Position numbers and translations under genes: made by a program. From NCBI GenBank assembly GCA_942492065.1, contig CALODV010000020.1, positions 310,001 to 374,000 on the forward strand: DNA of 64,000 nt. The letters run 5' to 3'. Each line of letters starts with the position of its first letter. Position 1 is the stretch's first letter. The stretch comes from G963665815 sp942492065 (GTDB lineage Bacteria; Cloacimonadota; Cloacimonadia; Cloacimonadales; JAIOQZ01). Positions 46,634-55,433 of this stretch are shown piece after piece. Below the pieces are notes generated by a model that was not told the DNA's origin, did no database searches, and worked only from the letters and a program-made list of their open reading frames with translations.

Positions 46634-46965
46634 ATATAATTCATAATTTTATCAAAAACGCTATCTAAATCTTCTGTTACATCCTGCCAGTTCTGAGGCG
46701 GGTTCGTTGATTTTGCGATGATAACAATTCTTCTTCTGATATTTTGAATGGATTCTTCATGAGCTTTCAAGTAAGCCCTGATCCTTCTTTTAATTTTATT
46801 TCTGACTACTGCTTTCCCAACTTTTTTACCGGTAATTACACCGATACGGGTACTTTCAAGTTCAGCATCTTCATTCATCAATACAGTAAAAAAATTCCCG
46901 GAAAACCTTTTGTTACTTCTGAACAACAATTGATATTCCGGGTTTTTTTTTATAATTTCATACAT
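46630..46965 (-). CDS. rnpA: ribonuclease P protein component
   Basis: A 111-residue protein with the RNase P protein signature RNKIKRRIRAYLK (about residues 55-68) and a basic, alternating strand/helix pattern. It binds the RNase P RNA and helps mature tRNA 5' ends. The ATG overlaps the rpmH stop (TAATG), and the stop overlaps yidD. Confidence 0.95.
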   Translation of the reverse strand: MYEIIKKNPEYQLLFRSNKRFSGNFFTVLMNEDAELESTRIGVITGKKVGKAVVRNKIKRRIRAYLKAHEESIQNIRRRIVIIAKSTNPPQNWQDVTEDLDSVFDKIMNYI

Positions 46966-47099
46966 TAAACTGTGAGTCTTTTACGACCTTTTGCTCTTCT
47001 GTTGGATAATATCTTGCGACCGGCTTTAGTTGCCATGCGAGAACGAAATCCATGAACTCTTTTTCTTCGAGTATTATGTGGTTGATAAGTCCTTTTCAT
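46965..47099 (-). CDS. rpmH: 50S ribosomal protein L34
   Basis: A 44-residue ribosomal protein, read as MKRTYQPHNTRRKRVHGFRS and ending RRAKGRKRLTV. The match to the short, highly basic L34 family is unmistakable. It is preceded by AGGAG and is coupled to rnpA. No dnaA gene is on the other side, unlike the classical arrangement near the origin. Confidence 0.97.
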   Translation of the reverse strand: MKRTYQPHNTRRKRVHGFRSRMATKAGRKILSNRRAKGRKRLTV

Positions 47100-47272
47100 T
47101 TTTTCTCCTATCCATTATCAATATTCACTTTAAATCGGACCCATATTTTCCGAATTAACAACTTTATATTAGTATAGTCTGAAAAAATAAATCAGACAGT
47201 ATGTCAAGCAGAATTTCGCTTAACATGAATAAATACATTATAGAGTAAGAAAATTGTCCTTATTATAGACGC

Positions 47273-47545
47273 CTATTCAGATGTCCCGAAGGTCTCAAGC
47301 TTTGAGCCGTCTACATAAAGCATCTTAGGACGCAGCGGCATGCCTGTTTTCTTAATCTTGTCATTGTCGTTTTCTTCTACGTGTCTCCAGATCTCCCATT
47401 GATCACCTTCGCCGTCAACACAGAATGTGACAGTTTTCTTTACAAAGTCATCAATTATAAATTGAATAGATTCAAGTGGTTCCGCTTTTGTTACCGGAAT
47501 ACAGAAATTTTTCTTGTCATATAAAAACTGATTATCTTTATCCAT
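47273..47545 (-). CDS. small protein of unknown function
   Basis: The ATG at 47545 has AGGGAG before it; the ORF that begins at 47599 would overlap the lipoprotein gene. The 90-residue acidic protein starts MDKDNQFLYDKKNFCIPV and has no signal peptide; it looks beta-rich (TVTFCVDGEGDQWEIW). It lies 10 nt after the lipoprotein gene. No family recognised. Confidence 0.55.
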   Translation of the reverse strand: MDKDNQFLYDKKNFCIPVTKAEPLESIQFIIDDFVKKTVTFCVDGEGDQWEIWRHVEENDNDKIKKTGMPLRPKMLYVDGSKLETFGTSE

Positions 47546-47555
47546 CCAAACTCCC

Positions 47556-48152
47556 TTATTTTGTGGTAAATTGGTAAACATTAAACGAGCCGACATCATC
47601 GACCCAAATCTTTCTTTTGCCTTTTACATCGAAATTAATTACTATTCTTGCATACTTAGCTTCCTTCTTGAAGAAACCTGTACTAAATTCTAATTTTGAC
47701 CATTCAGTTTGTAAAGATGTTTTTTGACTAATTTCATTTCTGATTTTTCCCTTATCATCAAAAGTAACAAAATAACAGGTAATTCCATCACCTATCCACT
47801 TGTCAGCCTTCATGAAGATTCGGTTATAATAAGCATTCTGAAAACTTATGTCAAAAGCCTCGGAAATCAGGCTAACTTCGCTGTTATCAATAGTTATGCA
47901 GGTAGATTTTCCCCCGCTGTGCGCTATTGTATTGTCCCATGTTATCACCGCCTCAGGCTGAGACTTGTGCAAAACCATCCAACCTAAAGGCACATCATCG
48001 TACTTAAACTCTCCACCTTCAAAATCAGCATTGAAGACAAGATTATCCTTCCCTTCTGCATCCTTCTCAGAAAAATTTAGTGTTGATCCAAAAAAACAAC
48101 CAGTAGTCAATAATACGAAACTAACTGAAATCCAAAATATTATTTTTCTCAT
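47556..48152 (-). CDS. lipoprotein with a galactose-binding-like domain
   Basis: The ATG at 48152 has AGGA 6 nt upstream; a TTG start two codons earlier is less likely. The 198-residue protein has a signal peptide ending LLTTGC and a mature part that reads as a jelly-roll module: NLVFNADFEGGEF, VPLGWMV, HSGGKSTCIT, and KIWVDDVG near the end. Such domains bind carbohydrate or other ligands. It follows rodA in the mre cluster, so a cell-wall role is possible (inference). Confidence 0.65.
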   Translation of the reverse strand: MRKIIFWISVSFVLLTTGCFFGSTLNFSEKDAEGKDNLVFNADFEGGEFKYDDVPLGWMVLHKSQPEAVITWDNTIAHSGGKSTCITIDNSEVSLISEAFDISFQNAYYNRIFMKADKWIGDGITCYFVTFDDKGKIRNEISQKTSLQTEWSKLEFSTGFFKKEAKYARIVINFDVKGKRKIWVDDVGSFNVYQFTTK

Positions 48153-48160
48153 TAACAATC

Positions 48161-49372
48161 CTAAAGTAAAGATTTCCTTTCCAGATAAAATTTCAAAATC
48201 ATAGCTATTGCAATTGAGTTTATCAGTAAGTTTGAACCACCATAACTGATAAACGGCAATGGAAGCCCCGTTGTAGGGAACAAACTGATATTCATGCCTA
48301 TATTTATCACTACCTGAAATGTCAGATAAGCAAGAATACCCGAAGCTGCAATCTGAAACTCCCGCACTCTCAATCCCGGTATAACCCTGGCTATTCTTAT
48401 CAGCAATATAGCATAAAGCAGAATCAGTACAAAAGATCCGATAAATCCAAACTCTTCTCCAATTACAGAGAAAATAAAATCAGTGTGCTTTTCCGGTAGA
48501 AAATTGAGACTCTTCTGGGTACCTGCAAGGAATCCCTTACCAAGTACACCTCCGGAACCGACTGCAATCTTTGCCTGAATTATCTGGTATCCTGACCCCA
48601 GCGGATCTCTGGCAGGATTAAGAAACGTAAGAATCCTTTCCTGCTGATATACCTTCAAACTATTCCATGCTACAGGTACAATCAAATAGACAAATACATT
48701 AACAATAACAATGATCGAAGTAAGAAATATTGAGTATTTATTCCTTATATATATTATAATTAAAAAAACAGTCCATATAATAAAAAAAGTCAAATTAAAA
48801 ATCAATAAAATGCTCATGACCGGACTAATCAGCATGAGAATATACAAAACAGGGAACTCTGCAACTATCAGAATCGTCGTCAATGAGACCAGAAAAACAA
48901 GGGATGTCCCAAGGTCCGGCTCCATTAGAACGAGAAGAAACGGCAAAGCAAAAGCTCCCGCTGATCTGGTGAACTTCTGGAAATTAGTAAGCTCCTTTTT
49001 AGCAAGCAGCTTTGCACAGAATATTATAGTGATCAGCTTGGCAAGCTCTGAAGGTTGAATCCTGAATCCTGCCAGACGAATCCACCTGTGAGCTCCGTTG
49101 ATCTCCCTGAAAAAGAAAACAGCAATCAACATGATTATCACGGTAATATACCCCGGAACAATTGCCACTTCAATTATACGCCATGGAACTCGCATAATCA
49201 GAAATAGCATTACCGCACTTAAACCAAGCCAGATAATCTGCTTTATGTAGAAATTTTGAACATGATATTCTTCACCAATTCTAGTTGATGATGCTGTATA
49301 AATAGCAATAACCCCAAATATAACCAAAACAAGCCATACTGTAAAGATTATTCTGTCTATTTGCCTGTTCAT
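48161..49372 (-). CDS. rodA: rod-shape-determining glycosyltransferase RodA
   Basis: A 403-residue SEDS-family protein with about ten membrane helices. Conserved: GAHRWIRLAGFRIQPSE, KLITIIFCAKLL, LMEPDLGTSLVF and the C-terminal TGLPLPFISYGGSNLL. It polymerises glycan strands during side-wall growth with the PBP2 encoded just upstream, whose stop overlaps its ATG (TAATG). Confidence 0.95.
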   Translation of the reverse strand: MNRQIDRIIFTVWLVLVIFGVIAIYTASSTRIGEEYHVQNFYIKQIIWLGLSAVMLFLIMRVPWRIIEVAIVPGYITVIIMLIAVFFFREINGAHRWIRLAGFRIQPSELAKLITIIFCAKLLAKKELTNFQKFTRSAGAFALPFLLVLMEPDLGTSLVFLVSLTTILIVAEFPVLYILMLISPVMSILLIFNLTFFIIWTVFLIIIYIRNKYSIFLTSIIVIVNVFVYLIVPVAWNSLKVYQQERILTFLNPARDPLGSGYQIIQAKIAVGSGGVLGKGFLAGTQKSLNFLPEKHTDFIFSVIGEEFGFIGSFVLILLYAILLIRIARVIPGLRVREFQIAASGILAYLTFQVVINIGMNISLFPTTGLPLPFISYGGSNLLINSIAIAMILKFYLERKSLL

Positions 49373-51141
49373 TACTCACCTGAAACCTTTTTATAATTAT
49401 CGTAAAACTTAACAATATCACCCATTATAGGAGCAGCTACGTTTCCACCGTGTCCTGCATTCTCCAGAAAAACTACCATAGCAATCTTCTCGTCTTCCCA
49501 CTCTGCATACCCACCAAACCAGGCATGTGTAACATCATTAATATGATTCTCGGCAGATCCTGTTTTACCCGAGACTTTAACCACGGGATGACTTGCGAGA
49601 TGACCTGTCCCTTTTCTACCGTTCACCGTATCATATAAGGCTTTCTGAATTAAAGCCAGAGTTTCATCCGTCATTGGAAGCTTGTGCTGTTCAAACTCCA
49701 TGTTCTCATTAACTCTTCCGGCTCCTTTACCAATTGCTTTTGAGAACAAGTGAGGTTGAGTCCAGACCCCATCATTGGCAAGAGCTGCATAATAAGCACA
49801 TATTTGGAGTGGCGTACATAGAACTTCACCCTGACCTATTGAAATGTTCACTGTATGCCCAATGATTGAAGCATGAGGACCATAAGTGTCTTTATACCAT
49901 TTTCGGGTTGGAAAAAATCCACTTCTCTCCTGAGGTAAATCAACACCTGTTCTTACAGTAATGAAATTCCTTTGGGTGAAATCCCCAATATCCTCTAATC
50001 TGAGTCGGGTTGACAAATCGTAAAAGAACACATCACAGGAAAATCTGATTGCTTCTGAGACATTTAAACGCCCATGTCCAGCCGGATTCCAGCACTTGAA
50101 GAACCTCCCCCCAATCTCCATACCGCCCACACAAGCTTCAAGTTCTGTTTTCTCATCAATTATATGAGAGTCCAGACCCAGAGCTGCAACAATCGGTTTG
50201 TAAACCGACCCCGGAGGGTAAGTAGCATGTATTGCTCTGTCAAGCATAGGCTTGTCTTTGTTATTGATCAGTTCTGACCAGTCTTCTTGTGATATACGTC
50301 CCATAAATATGTTTGGATCATAAACAGGATTGTTTACATAAGCGATAATTTCTCCGGTTTCAGCATTCATCATAATAACAGAGGCATTATAGCCTTTCAA
50401 GAGTTCCTGAATGTAGTTCTGCACAAAATTATCTATTGTCAGGATAATCTGATATCCGTGTTTAACTTCTCTGGAAAGATTGTGCTTAAGCAGACCAAGC
50501 GATCTTCCTCTGGCATCCACCTGTATTACATTATAACCTGATTCCCCGCGCAAAAGTTCTTCGTATTCTTTCTCAATCCCATTCTTACCTATTACATCAT
50601 TTATAGAATACTCTTTTTTATCTATATCCTCATATTGTTTATCAGAAATTCTGCCTACATATCCTGTGAAATGGGAGTTATACAGATAGTTTCTTTTGTA
50701 CTCGGTTTTAAATACCAGAGAAGGGAAAAAATTCATGTTTTCAGAAATAAAGATAAAATCCTCGTACTCCATATTAAGCACCAGAGGTATTTCCTGATAT
50801 GACCTGAATCTGTTTTTGTAAATTATATCCAGAACATCTTCAGTTGTCATATCAAATCTACCTGAAATCAGTTCTGCCAGTTTCTGTTTATTTTTTAGTT
50901 TCCCCGGAACAAAATAAAGATTCTTCGATGATTCATTCAGAACAACCGGAGTGTACTGTCTATCAAAAATCTCACCTCTCACAGGTGCAATGCGTTTAAT
51001 TCTTACAAAGTTCTTCTCGGCAATTGTCTTGTAATAATCTCTATCGAAAAACTGCATCCTGAACAATACTATTAAAAGGAATAGAAATACCAGACAAAGT
51101 ATCAGAGTTGCACTGTTTGAAAATAGTTTAATGTACTTCAT
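49372..51141 (-). CDS. mrdA: penicillin-binding protein 2 (peptidoglycan transpeptidase)
   Basis: The start is set at the ATG at 51141. This 589-residue class B PBP has one N-terminal helix (about 11-28), a dimerisation domain (about 45-210) and a transpeptidase domain with active-site Ser312 in PPGSVYKP, a SxN-like SCD and a KTG box (SGKTGSAE). It pairs with RodA in elongation. It overlaps mreD by 14 nt. Confidence 0.95.
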   Translation of the reverse strand: MKYIKLFSNSATLILCLVFLFLLIVLFRMQFFDRDYYKTIAEKNFVRIKRIAPVRGEIFDRQYTPVVLNESSKNLYFVPGKLKNKQKLAELISGRFDMTTEDVLDIIYKNRFRSYQEIPLVLNMEYEDFIFISENMNFFPSLVFKTEYKRNYLYNSHFTGYVGRISDKQYEDIDKKEYSINDVIGKNGIEKEYEELLRGESGYNVIQVDARGRSLGLLKHNLSREVKHGYQIILTIDNFVQNYIQELLKGYNASVIMMNAETGEIIAYVNNPVYDPNIFMGRISQEDWSELINNKDKPMLDRAIHATYPPGSVYKPIVAALGLDSHIIDEKTELEACVGGMEIGGRFFKCWNPAGHGRLNVSEAIRFSCDVFFYDLSTRLRLEDIGDFTQRNFITVRTGVDLPQERSGFFPTRKWYKDTYGPHASIIGHTVNISIGQGEVLCTPLQICAYYAALANDGVWTQPHLFSKAIGKGAGRVNENMEFEQHKLPMTDETLALIQKALYDTVNGRKGTGHLASHPVVKVSGKTGSAENHINDVTHAWFGGYAEWEDEKIAMVVFLENAGHGGNVAAPIMGDIVKFYDNYKKVSGE

Positions 51142-51616
51142 CAAAAGAAATCTTCATTATCGAAAAAAAATACAGGAAATAAACGCCAATGAAACTGATT
51201 ACAGTATTATATATAAAGCCAAATAAATACATAAGAGTGACTTCCCCGTTAACCCAGAATGCTTTTGATGTGGTATTATACAGCAGAAAGAAGATAAAAT
51301 TCAGAAAAAGCACACTGAGGAACACGACCAATGCTCGGTTTTTACTGATAGAATTGTGTAGCATATACACTAAAAATGCAATGATCGTGAAGGCAAGCGT
51401 CCCTACTCCGAACAATTGTGGATAGAGCACGTCGAATGCCAGCCCGGCAATGAATGAGCTGCTCATATTAAGGTAATAGTTCTCTGATAAATTCCAGAAT
51501 ATAATAAAGCCTGTAATCAAATTCGGAATAACTCCGCCAATAGCAAACTCATCTGCCAGAAAAAACTGGAGTGAGATTGCAACAAGAAAACTCAATACTC
51601 TGGAAAAATATATCAA
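51128..51616 (-). CDS. mreD: rod-shape-determining protein MreD
   Basis: A 162-residue membrane protein with about five helices and the family feature LITGFIIFWNLSE. Its start is a TTG at 51616 preceded by GAGG six bases away; no ATG lies near. It links MreC and the elongation complex. It is separated from mreC by the F420-ligase-like gene. Confidence 0.8.
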   Translation of the reverse strand: MIYFSRVLSFLVAISLQFFLADEFAIGGVIPNLITGFIIFWNLSENYYLNMSSSFIAGLAFDVLYPQLFGVGTLAFTIIAFLVYMLHNSISKNRALVVFLSVLFLNFIFFLLYNTTSKAFWVNGEVTLMYLFGFIYNTVISFIGVYFLYFFSIMKISFDEVH

Positions 51617-51624
51617 AACTTACC

Positions 51625-52296
51625 TCATGCTTTTCTTACAATACATATAGGAGTTTGCTCATCTCCCTGTCCCTGCGGATTGTCTTTCATGACTATTTCC
51701 ATGAAATTCCTGTCAACTCCGTTACTTCCGCCAATCATCCAACATCCGCCTATATCATTGATATCCATAACAGCTGCTTCTATTCCCAGACTTTCCTTAA
51801 TCCTGGCACAAACACCAGCAGGATCCTTCGGACCTTTTATAACGCATTCATCATAAGGAGGTATTGGTGAGGTGGTTGCCGCATCAATTAAAGCAGCCTG
51901 CATACCGGCAACCCGGTAAAAATCACCTTTCCTGCCGAAAAGTTTACCTAACGCTCCACAAAGAGCAGCAAACAGAATTCTCGGAGCTCCAACTTCATCA
52001 ACAGCACACTGCATGCTGGTTGGTGCCCTCAGTCCAATTCCGTAACTGACATTAGACACAAATCTCCAGAGCAAGTTGGCAACAAAGCCTATTTTAATAT
52101 CTTTAACGGGAATAGCTCTCCCCTGTGTTATTGCCAGAGGACTTTCACTGATAGTAAGTATATCTCCGGGCTGCATTTCATCAAGAGCGTATTTTCTTAT
52201 TATTTCTACGATATCGTCTCCCGGTTTAAAGATATCTGTTTTAATCGGGATGCGAATATACTTTATTCCATAAACTTCAATTTCCGGATTCCTCAT
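51625..52296 (-). CDS. coenzyme F420:L-glutamate ligase-like protein inside the mre cluster
   Basis: The ATG at 52296 has GGAG 6 nt upstream; it overlaps mreC by 20 nt. The 223-residue protein has the layout of the F420-ligase/CofE fold: GDILTISESPLAITQGR (about 48-64), SYGIGLRAPTSMQCAVDEVG and a Gly-rich core. No other F420 gene is visible, and F420 is unknown in most FCB bacteria, so the substrate may be some other carboxylate or peptide. Its place between mreC and mreD suggests a wall-linked ligase but that is inference. Confidence 0.7.
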   Translation of the reverse strand: MRNPEIEVYGIKYIRIPIKTDIFKPGDDIVEIIRKYALDEMQPGDILTISESPLAITQGRAIPVKDIKIGFVANLLWRFVSNVSYGIGLRAPTSMQCAVDEVGAPRILFAALCGALGKLFGRKGDFYRVAGMQAALIDAATTSPIPPYDECVIKGPKDPAGVCARIKESLGIEAAVMDINDIGGCWMIGGSNGVDRNFMEIVMKDNPQGQGDEQTPICIVRKA

Positions 52297-53074
52297 TGAA
52301 TTCTCCATTATCGTTCGTTTCCATAGTCTGATGTTTTAAAATTACTACATGCTCAATGTTTTCAACCTTAACAAAAGGTTTGATTATAGCTGACATATAT
52401 AAATTATCTGATGTGTTCTGTACTTTATTGACAATCCCGACCGGATAACCTTTGGGAAAAATTGATGATATATTAGATGTAATTACAGTATCGGCAACAT
52501 TTATATTAGAGCCAAGCTGGATCATGTTCATTTTCATTTCACCATATTCGTTGTTTTCAAGCAATCCTTGAACACGGGTGCTCTTTGTCAGAACTCCAGT
52601 TTTAAATTGAGTGTTATCAAATGGCAGAACCACACTGACTTTTCCGGATACAGAAATTATCTTTCCGATTATGCTCTGTTTCCCGATGACTGCATCATTG
52701 ATTTCAACTCCGTGAACACTGCCACGATTAATAATCAGGTTTCTTGATTTGTATGTTCCGGATACAGCAACAACATCAGCATAGATTATTCCCTCAGCCT
52801 TATCAGATAAATCTATGTTCTGTTCCTGTATTGACCGCATACATTCTTCCAGATAATTAACTTTCTTCTGAAGCTCAGCATTATATGTATACAGTTCTTC
52901 GTTTTCTCTGTGAAGCTGTTTTCTGGCCGCCTTATTTTCGAAAGCTTTTATCCAGAATGCAAAAACAGTTTTTGAAAAGTAACCGGACTTTCTGATTCTG
53001 TCTTTTGAGTTACCGGAAAACAGTAAAAAGGAGATTAACAGTAATATTCCAAAATAAATTGATTTCTTAAGCAA
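52277..53074 (-). CDS. mreC: rod-shape-determining protein MreC
   Basis: A 265-residue protein with one membrane helix (about 5-20), a coiled coil (about 50-90) and the beta-rich MreC domain with NRGSVHGVEINDAVIGKQSIIGKI split in the usual way, and a KGYPVGIV block. It starts with TTG one base after the mreB stop (TAAATTG), so its translation is presumably coupled. It scaffolds PBP2 and RodA in the periplasm. Confidence 0.9.
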   Translation of the reverse strand: MLKKSIYFGILLLISFLLFSGNSKDRIRKSGYFSKTVFAFWIKAFENKAARKQLHRENEELYTYNAELQKKVNYLEECMRSIQEQNIDLSDKAEGIIYADVVAVSGTYKSRNLIINRGSVHGVEINDAVIGKQSIIGKIISVSGKVSVVLPFDNTQFKTGVLTKSTRVQGLLENNEYGEMKMNMIQLGSNINVADTVITSNISSIFPKGYPVGIVNKVQNTSDNLYMSAIIKPFVKVENIEHVVILKHQTMETNDNGEFNEESGN

Positions 53075-53075
53075 T

Positions 53076-54113
53076 TTAGTCTTCTATTTTCTTAATCAGA
53101 ACTTCCCTGTATTTATCTACATTGTCCAATATCATTCCGGAACCCTTCACTACACAGGTTAACGATTCAGGATAGACATGAACAGGAAGATCAATTACAT
53201 CCTGTATTCTTTTATCCAGTCCCTTAAGGTATGAGCCGCCGCCTGTCAGAACAATACCTCTGTCTGCAATATCAGCAGCAAGTTCAGGGGCAGTCTTTTC
53301 AAATAAACGTTTAACAGCATCAATCATGGAATCTACAGTCTCCGCCAACGCTTCTCTTATCTCATTTGAATTTATTGTTAGAGTTATAGGATAACCGGTA
53401 ATAATATCTCTACCTCTGACATCCATCTCAAGTTCTTCTTTGAGAGGGTAGGCGGAACCGATCTGCATTTTTATTCTTTCTGCAGTCTGAATACCAACGT
53501 GCAGGTTATTCTTTTTTCTCAGATAGTTTACTATTGCTGCATCCATTTTATCTCCACCGAGTCTTATGGAGCTATGAACAACGATATGTGAAAGAGAAAT
53601 AATTGCAATCTCAGTTGTACCGCCGCCAATATCCATAACAAGATTACCAAATGGCTTGTGAATAGGTAAATCAGCACCGATTGCAGCTGCTATAGGTTCA
53701 GAAACCAGATAAACTTCTCTTGCACCTGCATGCAGAGCAGAATCTCTTACCGCTCTTTTTTCCACCTCTGTGATCCCTGAAGGCACACAGACAATCACTC
53801 TTGGCTTCAACAGGAATTTTTTCTTCTGAGCTCTTAATATTAAATCTCTCAACATTATTTCAGTTACCTGAAAATCGGCAATCACACCGTCTTTCAGGGG
53901 TTTGATCACTCTGACTTCATCAGGACTCTTACCCAGCATTTCCTTTGCTTTGGCTCCAACTTCAATAACTTTCTTGCCGCCGTTCCCAAGCGCAACTACT
54001 GAAGGTTCATTAATTACAATACCAACACCCTTTCTGTAAACAAGCGTATTAGCCGTTCCAAGGTCTATTGCAATATCGTTAGTCAGTAAATCAAACAGTC
54101 TCTTAAAAAACAT
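53076..54113 (-). CDS. mreB: rod-shape-determining actin-like protein MreB
   Basis: A 345-residue MreB. ATP-binding and phosphate motifs: AIDLGTANTLVY, NLVMDIGGGTTEIAI, and GGGSYLKGLDKRI, with IKPLKDGVIADF. It forms filaments under the membrane that guide wall synthesis. SD GCGGAGG is followed by ATG at 54113. First gene of the mre series. Confidence 0.97.
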   Translation of the reverse strand: MFFKRLFDLLTNDIAIDLGTANTLVYRKGVGIVINEPSVVALGNGGKKVIEVGAKAKEMLGKSPDEVRVIKPLKDGVIADFQVTEIMLRDLILRAQKKKFLLKPRVIVCVPSGITEVEKRAVRDSALHAGAREVYLVSEPIAAAIGADLPIHKPFGNLVMDIGGGTTEIAIISLSHIVVHSSIRLGGDKMDAAIVNYLRKKNNLHVGIQTAERIKMQIGSAYPLKEELEMDVRGRDIITGYPITLTINSNEIREALAETVDSMIDAVKRLFEKTAPELAADIADRGIVLTGGGSYLKGLDKRIQDVIDLPVHVYPESLTCVVKGSGMILDNVDKYREVLIKKIED

Positions 54114-54141
54114 TAATCCTCCGCATGGATTTGATTCTTGA

Positions 54142-54170
54142 ATTATTTTGATTCACCGAAATAAAGTCAA
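54142..54170 (-). promoter_or_regulatory. sigma70-like promoter of the mre cluster
   Basis: On the minus strand TTGACT (54170-54165), a 17-nt spacer and AATAAT (54147-54142), 28 nt before mreB. Confidence 0.6.
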
Positions 54171-54280
54171 GTAAAATCAGACACTACCCTGTATTTATTT
54201 ATATAAAGTATAAATTTACTAAATTATTAGCTGTAAATTAATAAAATACTACTTACGACATTACCGTTAAAAAATAAAAA

Positions 54281-54346
54281 TTAGCACTCTAAGATTTAGA
54301 TTGACAATTTTTATAACATTTATTATATTGTTTATTGTTAGCACAC
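54281..54346 (+). promoter_or_regulatory. two direct half-CIRCE-like sites flanking the hrcA promoter
   Basis: TTAGCACTC at 54281-54289 is identical to the left half of the consensus CIRCE (TTAGCACTC-N9-GAGTGCTAA). The right half is missing. A second TTAGCACAC (8 of 9) lies at 54338-54346, in the same orientation. They flank the promoter of the HrcA operon, so HrcA may use a half-site arrangement, but a degenerate relic is also possible. Confidence 0.4.
54301..54329 (+). promoter_or_regulatory. sigma70-like promoter of the hrcA-dnaK operon
   Basis: TTGACA (54301-54306), 17 nt, TATATT (54324-54329). The expected transcript start is near 54336, which leaves a leader of about 42 nt before the hrcA ATG at 54378. 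The half-CIRCE at 54338 would be in the first transcribed bases. Confidence 0.7.
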
Positions 54347-54377
54347 GATGTAGTAGATTGCTTAAATGGAGTTAATT

Positions 54378-55433
54378 ATGAAAAAGAATGTTATAAGGGA
54401 AGCAAAAGTACTTAAGTCGCTTGTAAATGAGTACATCAGTACAAATGAGACTGTAGCTTCAAGCCTTTTATGCAAGAAATACATCCAGAATGTCAGCCCG
54501 GCGACCGTTAGGATCGACCTGCACAAGCTGGAAAAGAAAGGTTTAATATGTCAACCGCACACATCTGCTGGAAGGATTCCGACATTGGCAGGGTTCAGAA
54601 GATATCTGGAACTGATACAGGACGATCTTGCCAAAGCCGAATATACGGGAAAAGATATTGTTCGGGAATTTCTCACTAAAAACTTCAGAGATATACCTAT
54701 GGCATTGCACTATATTATGCAGTACCTTGCCAAAGAAACAGACCAGCTCAGTTTTGTAGCTGAACCTGAAATTTCTTACGGGTACCTGAAAAAACTCGAC
54801 GTTTTTAAAATTGCTGACAAAAAGCTGCTTTTCGTAGTCAGTCTGGACTCAGGTATGGATAAAACTGTCCTCCTTAACTCCAGTGCAGACATCTCCGAAC
54901 AACAGCTGAAAGTACTTGTGAGATATGCTAACGATGAGCTTATGGGGCTAAGAATATACGACATCCTTAATCACTACCTTGCCCAGATAACAGATGATAT
55001 GACCAGTTCAAACAAACTGCTCATTACTTTCCTGACCGAGCTTTATAAAGCATTCAGGGAAATCACAAGCTATTTCATCCATTTCGACGGAAATATATCA
55101 TTCCTGGAACAGCCTGAGTTCAATGAGAAGAAAAATATCCTTGTCTTCTTTGATCTTATGCAGAGACAAGATTTTCTCGTTAATAAAATGCAGGAGAATA
55201 TTGCAGGAAAAGAATTCAGTATTGCTCTGGGAGAAGACCTCGGTAGACCGGAATGGTTGAACTTTGCTTTAGTATACTCTAAATATGAACTGTTTGATGT
55301 ACCGGGGTTCCTGGGAATTCTGGCACCAATCAGAATGAATTATATAAAAAACGTCCCGATTGTAAGGGATATTGCCAAAATGATTACAGAGACTACAAAA
55401 AAAGGAATGATGGTACCTCGCTATGAAAAATGA
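54378..55433 (+). CDS. hrcA: heat-inducible transcription repressor HrcA
   Basis: The ATG at 54378 has GGAG 6 nt upstream; the frame is open four codons earlier. The 351-residue protein has the N-terminal winged helix (VSPATVRIDLHKLEKKGLIC), the HTSAGRIPT motif (about 58-66) and a C-terminal effector domain. HrcA represses grpE/dnaK/groE operons through CIRCE. Here it is the first gene of the operon, so it is autoregulated, though the upstream CIRCE is incomplete. Confidence 0.93.
   Translation: MKKNVIREAKVLKSLVNEYISTNETVASSLLCKKYIQNVSPATVRIDLHKLEKKGLICQPHTSAGRIPTLAGFRRYLELIQDDLAKAEYTGKDIVREFLTKNFRDIPMALHYIMQYLAKETDQLSFVAEPEISYGYLKKLDVFKIADKKLLFVVSLDSGMDKTVLLNSSADISEQQLKVLVRYANDELMGLRIYDILNHYLAQITDDMTSSNKLLITFLTELYKAFREITSYFIHFDGNISFLEQPEFNEKKNILVFFDLMQRQDFLVNKMQENIAGKEFSIALGEDLGRPEWLNFALVYSKYELFDVPGFLGILAPIRMNYIKNVPIVRDIAKMITETTKKGMMVPRYEK

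Noticed and set aside
47177..47197. GTCTGA-N9-TCAGAC hairpin upstream of rpmH as a terminator
   Set aside because: The stem is only 6 bp with an AT-only loop, and no T-run follows it; too weak to call.
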